Shown here: positions 1-6,456 of the stretch, piece by piece
Layout of the letters: every line of letters begins with the position of its first letter
How positions within the stretch are numbered: the stretch's first letter is position 1
DNA from: an uncultured bacterium
GTDB lineage: Bacteria; Cyanobacteriota; Vampirovibrionia; Gastranaerophilales; Gastranaerophilaceae
DNA length: 12,665 nt
Assembly (NCBI GenBank): GCA_900554385.1
Contig: USHE01000039.1
Location: 1-12,665, forward strand
Direction of reading: 5' to 3'
The notes under the pieces: model-generated
What the model was told of the DNA's origin: nothing
Database searches by the model: none
What the model saw: only the letters and a program-made list of their open reading frames with translations
Translations under genes and position numbers: made by a program

Positions 1-219
1 CGGAAGTCCGAAACCAATTCCTTCAATATCTTTTGCTGATAATTAAGTTTCAGTCATCAAGTCACGGATTGCTTGTTTCATGTTGTTAATAGTATATTCG
101 TAACCCATTTCTGCACGGGTTGGAATTGTGTTTGAGTAGCCGATTTTTCCGTCTGAATCTACCAACGCAATTTTTACGTTTGTTCCGCCGACGTCAATAC
201 CAATTCTGTTTTTTGCCAT
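1..219 (-). pseudogene. ROK-family sugar kinase (glucokinase-like), N-terminal part, with in-frame stop; runs off window
   Basis: Read from ATG at 219, the product starts MAKNRIGIDVGGTNVKIALV, the DxGGT phosphate-binding loop typical of ROK (repressor/ORF/kinase) sugar kinases, which phosphorylate glucose or related sugars with ATP in the cytoplasm. A GGGAG ribosome site lies just upstream of the ATG. After 58 codons a TAA (45-43) interrupts the frame, yet the same frame continues to the window edge as LSAKDIEGIGFGLP, which is exactly what ROK kinases have next (a [DIEG]IG[FI]G[LV]P-type strand). The lesion is therefore one codon inside an otherwise conserved frame. It is either a nonsense mutation or a sequence error; the rest of the gene lies outside the window. 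The gene is divergent from the GH57 gene, which suits a shared role in glucan or glucose use. Family assignment is confident; functional status is not. Confidence 0.85.
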
Positions 220-286
220 TATATTTACTCCCTTTTCTTATACAGCCATAATATAATAATAAGACAAACATAAGTAATGTGAAAGA

Positions 287-317
287 TTGAGCAAAATTTT
301 TATTTAAATGATATAAT
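287..317 (+). promoter_or_regulatory. Candidate sigma70-type promoter for the GH57 gene
   Basis: TTGAGC (287-292) and TATAAT (312-317) are separated by 19 bp. The -10 box is perfect, but the spacing is longer than the usual 17, so strength is uncertain. The predicted start lies about 17 nt before the GH57 ATG, leaving room for the GGAG ribosome site at 328-331. Confidence 0.5.
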
Positions 318-341
318 TTATTTAAACGGAGTTAAGAGCTT

Positions 342-2576
342 ATGATGAGTCAAAATAAAAAATTGTCTATAGCATTTTACTGGCACATGCACCAGCCTGT
401 GTATCAGCTTTCGCCTGAGGGAGATTATTTAATGCCGTGGACAAGACTCCACGCCGTTAAAGATTATCTTGATATGGTTACTATTCTCGATAATTTTAAA
501 AATATTAAATTGAATTTGAATGTAGTACCTGTATTGTTGGATGCGTTTATTGATTACAGTGAAAAAGGTTTGCACGATTTGCACTCCCGCTTAACTGTTA
601 CTGATGTGAAAGATTTGACGCCCGATGATAAAGAATTTATATTAAATAATTTTTTTGATTCAAATTACAGAACTATGATATTGCCTTATGAAGAATACAA
701 CAGACTTTTTCAGAAACGTCAGGCTATGTCGGAAGCTGATATAGATGCGTTTACCAATCAGGAATATTCTGACCTGATGGCACTTTTCAATCTCGCCTGG
801 TTCGATCCGTCGTATAAAAATGAATACCTTGATTTAAAAAAACTGTTTAAAAAAGGTAAGGATTTCACTCTTGAAGACAGACAAAAAATCATTGAAATTC
901 AAAGAGATATTATAAGAAGAATTATTCCTGCATACAGAAATTATGTTGAGAATGGAAAAATTGAAGTTACCACAAGTCCATATTATCACCCGATACTCCC
1001 GATTTTACTGGATATTAAAAGTATAAAAATTGCAAACAAAGAAGGGCTTCCTGTAGATTTAAAAATGCCTTTGGATGCAAAAATTCAAACTATCTCTGCC
1101 TTAGATAGAATTGAAAAATTAATAGGAAAACGCCCGCGAGGGATTTGGCCGTCGGAGCATTGTGTCAGTCCTAAAGAATTGGATATGTTTAAGGATGCGG
1201 GAGTTGACTGGTCTATTTCTGACGAGGGAATTCTTTCTGAATCTATAAACTTTGAATTTGTTAGAGATTTCAAAGGGTATTTGGAAGAACCATATCATCT
1301 TTTAAAATCTTACGAGTATAAGAACGGGCTTAAGATGATTTTCCGCAATTCTCTTTTCCCTAATCTTATCGGGTTTGAATATCCAAACTATGATTCTGTA
1401 CTTGCGGCGAATGATTTGTATGACAGGATAAAAGTAATTCAGAGTAAACTGCTGTCATCGCCTGATGAAAACCATATCTTGACCATTGCAATGGATGGTG
1501 AAAATTGTTGGGAAAATTATCCTAATGACGGTATAACTTTCTTGAAAACTTTGTATGAACTTATTGAAAAAGATGATTCTCTTGAAACTGTTTTAATAAG
1601 TGATTATATTGATAAAGAAAAAGCTCATAAACCGCTGAAAACTATTGCATCAGGTTCTTGGATTAATAGAAATTTTAAACTCTGGATTGATGAGCCGCTG
1701 AAAAATCTGGCATGGAATTATCTAAAGCAGGTTAGAGATGATTTTTGCAAGTATGTTAAAGAAAATCCTTACAATCCGAATATAGAACTTGCAAGGAGAG
1801 AATTGTTTATAGCAGAAGGCAGTGACTGGTTCTGGTGGTATGGCGAGCCTAATGACTCCGGACGTGATAATATTTTTGATTATATTTTTCGTGAACATTT
1901 GAAAAATATTTACCTGTATTTAGGGCTTGATGCGCCTGAATATTTAGATACACCGTTGCTTTCGGCTATTTCAAAACCGTCAAGATATCCTAAAGGCGAA
2001 ATTACACCTATACTTGACGGGAATGATAAATCCGGTGATGAGGCGTGGCTGAATGCGGGTTGTATCTCAATTCCTGACGGACCTGTTTTAAAAGAAAATA
2101 AATTTTTCGACAAAATATGTTTTGGATACGATAAAGATAATCTGTACTTGAGATTTTATGTAAATGATTACATCAAAAATTCTCAGGAATTTTTCAGACG
2201 AACTCACCAGATGTATATTTATACAAGAAATTCAAACCGAAAACACTCTCTTTCTCCAATAAGATTAATCAATAAAACGGAGAAAGTGCTTCCTGTTGCA
2301 AAGGAAAAATTCCATAACGAAATTCAGCTTTCAATCCATGAGGGTAAGCTTCGGCTTGTAAGATTGGTTAAGGCAATTCCTAATAATTTATGGGTTATTC
2401 AAAATTCCAGAGAAATTGCGTCTGTGTTTGATGAGGTAATCGATTTGAAAGTGCCGTTTAATCTTCTTGATGTTGCCTATGGTGAAAATCTGGAGTTTGT
2501 GTTTGTGAATGCCAATATCGGTATAAATGATGTCTTTATTCCAAACGAAATGCTTCTAAATATTCGACGGGATTAA
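342..2576 (+). CDS. Glycoside hydrolase family 57 protein (alpha-amylase / amylopullulanase-type alpha-glucan enzyme)
   Basis: This 744-residue protein carries the GH57 signature motifs in order: WHMHQP (residues 14-19), TTSPYYHPILP (210-220), GIWPSEHCVS (267-276) with the likely nucleophile E272, and AMDGENCWENY (383-393) with the likely acid D385. GSW at 438-440 and SDWFWWYGE at 494-502 follow, as in GH57 enzymes of about 700 residues. The rest (about 540-744) looks like a beta-rich accessory domain of the kind that follows these catalytic domains. GH57 enzymes cleave or transfer alpha-1,4/1,6-glucans by a retaining mechanism. No signal peptide is seen, so it probably acts in the cytoplasm on glycogen or imported maltodextrin. 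GGAG at 328-331 sits 10 nt before the first of two adjacent ATGs (342 and 345); either could be the start. The family is clear, but the exact activity (amylase, branching enzyme or glucanotransferase) cannot be decided from sequence. Confidence 0.93.
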   Translation: MMSQNKKLSIAFYWHMHQPVYQLSPEGDYLMPWTRLHAVKDYLDMVTILDNFKNIKLNLNVVPVLLDAFIDYSEKGLHDLHSRLTVTDVKDLTPDDKEFILNNFFDSNYRTMILPYEEYNRLFQKRQAMSEADIDAFTNQEYSDLMALFNLAWFDPSYKNEYLDLKKLFKKGKDFTLEDRQKIIEIQRDIIRRIIPAYRNYVENGKIEVTTSPYYHPILPILLDIKSIKIANKEGLPVDLKMPLDAKIQTISALDRIEKLIGKRPRGIWPSEHCVSPKELDMFKDAGVDWSISDEGILSESINFEFVRDFKGYLEEPYHLLKSYEYKNGLKMIFRNSLFPNLIGFEYPNYDSVLAANDLYDRIKVIQSKLLSSPDENHILTIAMDGENCWENYPNDGITFLKTLYELIEKDDSLETVLISDYIDKEKAHKPLKTIASGSWINRNFKLWIDEPLKNLAWNYLKQVRDDFCKYVKENPYNPNIELARRELFIAEGSDWFWWYGEPNDSGRDNIFDYIFREHLKNIYLYLGLDAPEYLDTPLLSAISKPSRYPKGEITPILDGNDKSGDEAWLNAGCISIPDGPVLKENKFFDKICFGYDKDNLYLRFYVNDYIKNSQEFFRRTHQMYIYTRNSNRKHSLSPIRLINKTEKVLPVAKEKFHNEIQLSIHEGKLRLVRLVKAIPNNLWVIQNSREIASVFDEVIDLKVPFNLLDVAYGENLEFVFVNANIGINDVFIPNEMLLNIRRD

Positions 2577-2714
2577 ATTTTACAGCTGGTCATAAGTGTA
2601 CTGTGTGAGCGGTGCCGGATTAGATGTAAAAATTTGTAAAACTTTAGATTGAAAATTAAAGAATTTTTTAATTTTGGACGTTATATATACACATAAAAAT
2701 AAGGAACATTGAAG

Positions 2715-2897
2715 ATGGTTGATTTTTATAACAATATACCTGAACCGCACGGATTGCCCCAGTTAGACAAAGACTACTGGAAAAATCAAAAACAGGTAGA
2801 TAAACCGGAACAAAACTTATTTGATAATTTGATTAAGACAAATTTTGATGTAGAAAATCTGAAAGGTATATCAGTTTTTACGTCGAAAGAAAAATAA
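2715..2897 (+). CDS. Small hypothetical protein (60 aa), unrecognised
   Basis: The frame can start at TTG 2709 or ATG 2715. AAGGA at 2701-2705 is only 3 nt from the TTG but 9 nt from the ATG, so ATG 2715 is chosen. The product is hydrophilic, with no membrane segment or signal, rich in Asn, Asp and Lys, and contains NIPEPHGLPQLDKDYW near the N-terminus. I do not recognise a family. It lies alone between the GH57 gene (139 bp upstream) and a strong terminator just after its stop, which supports a real transcribed gene. It could instead be a chance frame, but the combination of ribosome site, start and terminator makes that less likely. Confidence 0.6.
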   Translation: MVDFYNNIPEPHGLPQLDKDYWKNQKQVDKPEQNLFDNLIKTNFDVENLKGISVFTSKEK

Positions 2898-2916
2898 ATT
2901 TCCTCCTTCTTATGAA

Positions 2917-2941
2917 AAAAGCCTCCATTTGGGAGGCTTTT
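2917..2941. terminator. Bidirectional intrinsic terminator between the 60-aa ORF and dut
   Basis: A perfect 10-bp stem, AAAAGCCTCC (2917-2926) with GGAGGCTTTT (2932-2941), encloses a 5-nt loop. T-runs follow on both strands, the longer one on the minus strand. It sits between two convergent genes and can end both transcripts. Confidence 0.9.
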
Positions 2942-2955
2942 ATATTATGTAACAA

Positions 2956-3393
2956 TTACTTGCCGGTAGAACCAAAACCGCCTGTCCCTCTTACGGTTTC
3001 CGTTAATTCAGTGACAACTTCGATTTTTGCCTGTTCTACTTTTGCGATAATCATTTGCGCAATTCTTTCATCAGGCTGAATGGTGTAAGTTTCATTTGAG
3101 ATGTTCACGACAGGAATGCAGACTTCTCCGCGGTAATCTTCATCAATTGTTCCGACGCAGTTAATAAGAGTAATTCCGTGTTTGATTGATAGTCCCGAAC
3201 GCGGGCGGATTTGGGCTTCGTATCCGTGTTCAAGTTCAATTTTTAATCCTGTAGGAATTAACTTTCTCTCAAGCGGTTTTAATATTATCGGTTCGCTGAT
3301 TGCTGCACATAAATCCATTCCTGCAGCTCCATCAGTCTTATATTCCGGTACAAATCTGTTATGCGCCAATCTTTCAATTTTTAATATTGTCAT
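2956..3393 (-). CDS. dut: dUTP diphosphatase (dUTPase)
   Basis: This 145-residue protein has all five motifs of homotrimeric dUTPases: GAAGMDLCA near the N-terminus, RPRSGLSIKHG, GTIDEDYRGEV, DERIAQMII, and the flexible C-terminal RGTGGFGSTG. The enzyme hydrolyses dUTP to dUMP and pyrophosphate, keeping uracil out of DNA and feeding thymidylate synthesis. The length is normal for the bacterial family. The ATG at 3393 follows AAGGAG at a good distance, so the start is firm. It is a single gene with its own promoter and ends at the bidirectional terminator. It looks intact and of host type; nothing suggests a phage copy. Confidence 0.96.
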   Translation of the reverse strand: MTILKIERLAHNRFVPEYKTDGAAGMDLCAAISEPIILKPLERKLIPTGLKIELEHGYEAQIRPRSGLSIKHGITLINCVGTIDEDYRGEVCIPVVNISNETYTIQPDERIAQMIIAKVEQAKIEVVTELTETVRGTGGFGSTGK

Positions 3394-3412
3394 TATTTTC
3401 TCCTTTTAGTTA

Positions 3413-3443
3413 AGTATAGCATAATGTCCATCAGGATTGACAA
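3413..3443 (-). promoter_or_regulatory. dut promoter with extended -10
   Basis: On the minus strand, TTGTCA (3443-3438) is followed 19 bp later by TATACT (3418-3413), preceded by TGC, giving an extended -10 (TGCTATACT). The -35 overlaps the -35 of the plus-strand antisense RNA promoter, so the two promoters are back to back. Confidence 0.6.
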
Positions 3444-3464
3444 TTGTTAAAAAAGAGTTATAAT
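3437..3464 (+). promoter_or_regulatory. Consensus promoter of the antisense (antitoxin) RNA
   Basis: TTGACA (3437-3442) and TATAAT (3459-3464) are both perfect consensus hexamers with a 16-bp spacer. No open frame with a ribosome site follows, so it most likely drives a small RNA starting near 3471. Confidence 0.85.
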
Positions 3465-3477
3465 GAATATATAGGGA

Positions 3478-3512
3478 AAAGACCTTAAGAGGTCGTAACT
3501 CTTAAAGTCTTT
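3478..3512 (-). terminator. 3' hairpin / likely terminator of the toxin mRNA
   Basis: Read on the minus strand, 3512-3499 pairs with 3491-3478 over 14 bp with a 7-nt loop. The pair at 3506/3484 is U-G on this strand but a C-A mismatch on the plus strand, so the stem is continuous only in the toxin transcript. The sequence after the stem is only moderately U-rich, so termination efficiency is uncertain. Confidence 0.6.
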
Positions 3513-3521
3513 CTTCGTTCC

Positions 3522-3596
3522 CTATAACCATATTAAAATGATTTTCAAAAGTGCTATCAGTGCGATGATGGCACTTTTGATTATTTTTATGGTCAT
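3522..3596 (-). CDS. Candidate type I toxin: 24-aa hydrophobic peptide
   Basis: ATG at 3596 opens a 24-codon frame ending in TAG (3524-3522). The peptide starts MTIKIIKSAIIAL and ends LKIILIWL. It is almost entirely Ile/Leu/Ala with lysines at 4, 7 and 18 and a tryptophan at 23, so it could form a single membrane helix with an interfacial Trp, as do Ibs, TxpA, BsrG and AapA-type toxins. It is preceded by a 12-nt Shine-Dalgarno sequence (3611-3600), far stronger than any other in the window, and by a perfect consensus promoter. The message (about 3664 to 3470) is overlapped by a plus-strand RNA from an equally perfect promoter. This architecture matches type I toxin-antitoxin loci. The length is within the 19-60 residue range of known toxins. 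I recognise no named family. Alternatives are a non-toxic membrane micropeptide or a leader peptide; no regulated gene lies downstream, which argues against a leader. Confidence 0.75.
   Translation of the reverse strand: MTIKIIKSAIIALIALLKIILIWL
3545..3590 (+). terminator. Intrinsic terminator of the antisense RNA
   Basis: A stem of 15 bp (3545-3559 with 3566-3580) has a 6-nt loop, GTGCGA, and is followed by TTATTTTTAT. The pair 3555/3570 is U-G on the plus strand but C-A on the minus strand, so it acts as an unbroken terminator only in the plus transcript, although it lies inside the toxin reading frame. Confidence 0.75.
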
Positions 3597-3664
3597 ATTA
3601 TCACCCCCTTTGCAACCGGTTTCTTCGTAACTTGCGTGTGTCACAGGGAATGCGGAACTAATCC
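3597..3664 (-). promoter_or_regulatory. Toxin 5' UTR: 12-nt Shine-Dalgarno and a possible sequestering element
   Basis: AAAGGGGGTGAT (minus strand, 3611-3600) can pair with the 16S rRNA 3' end over 12 consecutive positions with one G-U, and lies 3 nt before the ATG. Upstream, CATTCCCT (3652-3645) can pair with AGGGGGTG (3609-3602) over 8 bp including two G-U pairs. That would enclose a small GCAAGTT/AAC-TTGC stem-loop and mask the ribosome site. Masking of the ribosome site is a common safeguard in type I toxin messages. Pairings were read by eye; no energies were calculated. Confidence 0.6.
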
Positions 3665-3670
3665 GTATTA

Positions 3671-3699
3671 ATTATAGGTATTTATCTTTAATTTGTCAA
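3671..3699 (-). promoter_or_regulatory. Consensus promoter of the toxin mRNA
   Basis: On the minus strand TTGACA (3699-3694) and TATAAT (3676-3671) are both perfect with the optimal 17-bp spacer. The predicted transcript starts near 3664 and has a leader of about 68 nt before the toxin ATG. Confidence 0.88.
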
Positions 3700-3738
3700 T
3701 AAATTACGGAGTTATTATTAAACTTATTTTTAATGTAA

Positions 3739-3766
3739 AAAAGCGGGATGTTTAAGTCCCGCTTTT
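3739..3766. terminator. Bidirectional terminator downstream of alaS
   Basis: A perfect 10-bp stem, AAAAGCGGGA (3739-3748) with TCCCGCTTTT (3757-3766), has an 8-nt loop and T-rich sequence on both sides. It separates alaS from the toxin promoter, so the toxin transcript is not simple readthrough. Confidence 0.88.
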
Positions 3767-3778
3767 GTTTTTATGCGT

Positions 3779-6382
3779 TTACTTTTCGTTTTTAATTTCT
3801 TCCTCAACTTTTGTAAGAATTTCGTCGAGTTTGGCAGCATCTTTAATTCCGCCTTGTGCAAAATTAGGTCTACCGCCGCCGTTTGCACCTGTGAAGCGTG
3901 CAATTTCACCGACAATTTTTCCTGCATTTACGCCTTTTTTAACGAAACTGTCAGAAACTTTTACTGCAACCGTTCTTTCTGACGCCAGAACGATAATGCT
4001 TTCGCCGAGTTTCTGTGCCATAAATTCTATACCGGTTTTAATAGCATTTCCATCTATGTTTTCAATTTTTGAAATAAAGAGTTTTCCGCCTTCGATTTCT
4101 TCGGCTTTTGAAAGGAATGTTGCAAATTTTGCACGGGCATTTTCCTCTTTTGCAGTTGCAAGTTCTTTTTGGAGTTCTTTATTTTCTTCCTGAAGTTTTT
4201 CGACACGTTCTACAATTTCATCATAGTGTGTTTTGAACATCAAAGAAAGTTTATCTATTTCTTTTACCTTTGCATTCATAAATTCAAACGCCGCACGAGA
4301 AACAGCAAGTTCAATACGTCTTGTTCCTGCCGCAATTGAACCTTACGAAACTAATTTTACAAGTCTTAAGAAGCGGGTAATTCATCCGTCTTTAACTGCC
4401 CTAAATTCTATGTAAATACAAGTTTCGTTGCCTATAGAAACTACCCTTACGACATCATCATATTTCTCGCCGAATAAAGCTGTCGCACCGGTGAGTTTTG
4501 CCTGTTCAATGTCCATAACATCGGTATGAACATTCAACCCTCTGGCAACCCAATTATTGAGAATTTCTTCGACTTTGAAGATTTCTTCAGGCGTCATTGC
4601 GCGTGAGAATGTGAAGTCAAATCGCATTCTGTCGGGTTCAACCTGAGAACCTGCCTGATGAACTTCATCGCCGAGAACTTTAATTAAGGCAGCTTGAAGC
4701 AAGTGAGCTGAGGTGTGGTGAAGTCTGATTTCTTCACGGCGGGCGATATCAATTTTTGCTTTTACTGTTTCGCCGATTGTGATTTCACCGTTAATGACTT
4801 CGGAGCGGTGTACGAAAAGATTATTAACTTTAAAAGTTGTTAAAACTTCTGCTTTCAAATTTTCATTTTCGATAAATCCGCAGTCACCTATTTGACCGCC
4901 GCATTCTGCATAAAACGGAGTTTTATCAAGAACGATGTCGACGTATCCTTCGCCTTCGATTGTTGCTAGAATTTTAGCGTCACATTCGTTTTCTTCATAT
5001 CCGACGAATTCTGTTGAGCCGACTTCTTCTTCAAGTTTTGCGTATTTCATATCGCCGGTAACGCTGATTTTTGCGGTTGCAGCTTTTGCTCGGTCTTTTT
5101 GTTCCTGCATAGCTTTTTTGTAACCGGCTTCGTCAACTTTTAAGCCTTGTTCTTCTGCGATTTCTTTTGTAAGTTCAAACGGAAATCCGAAAGTATCATA
5201 AAGTTTGAATGCACTGTCACCGTCAATATCTTTTTTATTTTCGATAAATTCATCGAGCATTTTATAACCGCGATCGAGAGTTTTGGCGAAGCGTTCTTCT
5301 TCTTTTTTAATTGTGTCTATAATTTTCTGTTTATTTTTAACTAAATCAGGATAAGCTTCTCCGTAGTTTTCGACTACTACGTCCACAAGTTTGTAGAGGA
5401 AAGGCAAATCCATACCGAGAATTTTTCCGTGGCGTAATGCACGGCGTAAAATCATACGGAGTACATAGCTTCTGCCTTCGTTTCCCGGGATTACACCGTC
5501 AGAAATCAAGAACGAAACGCATCTTGCGTGGTCTGTGATAATTCGCAAAGACACATCAGTTTTTTCTGATTTTTTGTAAGGAACTCCGCTCATTTCGGAA
5601 ACTTTATCCAGAATAGGTTTCAAAAGGTCTGTTTCAAATGTTGAAGCAACGCCCTGACAAACCATTGTAATACGTTCCAATCCCATACCTGTATCAACGT
5701 TTTTATGTTCAAGCGGTGACTGATTTCCTTCTTCATCCTGATAGAGTTCTGTGAAAACCAAATTCCAAATTTCTACCCATCTGTCGCATTCACAAGTATC
5801 AATACCGCAGTTCGGGTGGTCGCATTTGTACTGTTCTCCGAGGTCATAGTGAATTTCTGAACAAGGTCCGCAAGAACCTGATGCACCCGGAGGACCCCAG
5901 AAGTTATCTTTTTTACCTTTTCTTTTAATTCTTTCTGCCGGAACGCCTACGCTTCTCCAGATATCGTAAGCTTCGTCATCAGTTTCGTAAATTGTAATCC
6001 AGAGTCTGTCTTTATCAAGTTTGAGAACTTCTGTTACGAATTCCCAAGCCCAAGGAATAATTTCTTTTTTATAATAATCCCCAAACGAAAAGTTACCGAG
6101 CATTTCAAAGAAAGTATGGTGGCGTGGAGTGCGTCCTACATTTTCTATATCAGAATCTTTACCGCCGGCTCTTGCGCATTTTTGGCTGGAAGTTGCACGA
6201 GCAGGGTCGTACGGGGATTTTACAATCCCTAAAAATATCGGCAAAAATTGCAGCATACCAGCAGTTGTCAATAGTACTGTAGGGTTGTCAGGCACAAGGC
6301 TGGAACTTTCTACAATTGTGTGCTGGTGTTTATTTTTGAAGTAATCTAGATATAACTTTCTTATTTCATTTCCGGTTAGCAT
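3779..6382 (-). pseudogene. alaS: Alanyl-tRNA synthetase, full length in frame but with two internal stops and no CGGTH motif
   Basis: Reading from ATG 6382 to TAA 3781-3779 gives 867 codons before the final stop, the normal AlaRS length. Codons 1-666 hold the class II core with NFSFGDYY (97-104), GSCGPCSEIHYD (169-180) and GMGLERI (232-238), a Cys-rich insertion (187-199), and the editing-domain HHTSAH (555-560). The last part (ATG-containing segment from 4279 down) is a coiled-coil plus C-Ala/DHHA1 domain with GANGGGRPNFAQGG. Between them, after VVRVVSIGN, the frame reads ETCIYIEFRAVKDG, TGA (4384-4382), ITRFLRLVKLVS, TAA (4345-4343), then GSIAAGTRRIE. The second stop stands where the family has Glu (VSEGS). 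The zinc-binding CGGTH, expected here, is absent from all three minus-strand frames. Flanks are in the same frame, so lesions are local. AlaRS is essential, so local sequence or assembly error is likely. If real, a 666-residue protein could still charge tRNA but would be editing-defective. Confidence 0.9.
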
Positions 6383-6420
6383 AATTATTAATTCCTCTTT
6401 GGTTTAATACATCTGCTAAA

Positions 6421-6449
6421 ATCATATATTAAACAAAGATGTTATGCAA
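6421..6449 (-). promoter_or_regulatory. Candidate alaS promoter
   Basis: On the minus strand TTGCAT (6449-6444) and TATGAT (6426-6421) are 17 bp apart. The -10 matches 5 of 6; the -35 is weak. It lies between the prepilin-like gene and alaS, so alaS can be transcribed independently. Confidence 0.45.
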
Positions 6450-6456
6450 AGAAAAT

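Larger units (their letters stand above)
3471..3590 (+). ncRNA. Candidate antisense RNA antitoxin (about 120 nt) of a type I toxin-antitoxin locus
   Basis: The predicted 5' end lies about 7 nt after the perfect TATAAT at 3459-3464. The predicted 3' end is the U-rich tract (3581-3590) after the 15-bp hairpin at 3545-3580. The RNA would fold into two stem-loops: a 5' one built from 3478-3491 with 3499-3512, closed by TATAGGGAA (3470-3478) with TTCCCTATA (3518-3526), and the terminator stem. It is fully complementary to codons 3 to stop of the minus-strand hydrophobic peptide and to its 3' untranslated region, but it does not reach the Shine-Dalgarno site. Two-stem antisense RNAs that overlap a toxin message are typical of type I systems (TxpA/RatA, BsrG/SR4, AapA/IsoA). 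The promoter, structure and overlap are seen directly; the antitoxin role is inferred. Confidence 0.75.

Noticed and set aside
2651..2676. AT-only inverted repeat after the GH57 gene as a terminator
   Set aside because: AAAATTAAA and TTTAATTTT can pair but the stem has no G-C pairs, so it is likely an AT-bias coincidence.
3538..3630. Plus-strand 30-codon hydrophobic frame (MIFKSAISAMMALLIIFMV...) opposite the toxin candidate
   Set aside because: It has no ribosome site before its ATG, and its hydrophobicity is expected as the complement of the minus-strand frame. The antisense RNA would also terminate within it, at 3581-3590.
3765..4193. Long plus-strand frame of 142 codons opposite alaS
   Set aside because: It is a shadow of the alaS coding strand: low-complexity Ser/Phe-rich product, no ribosome site.
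4343..4384. Codon reassignment or selenocysteine at the alaS stops
   Set aside because: TAA and TGA both end other intact genes here (for example dut, GT2). The stops sit where Glu or a divergent residue is expected, and no SECIS-like hairpin was noticed after the TGA.
4233..4415. Plus-strand frame crossing the alaS lesion
   Set aside because: I considered whether the lesion was caused by an inserted gene. The frame is only antisense alaS with no ribosome site and no insertion-element ends or target duplications are visible.
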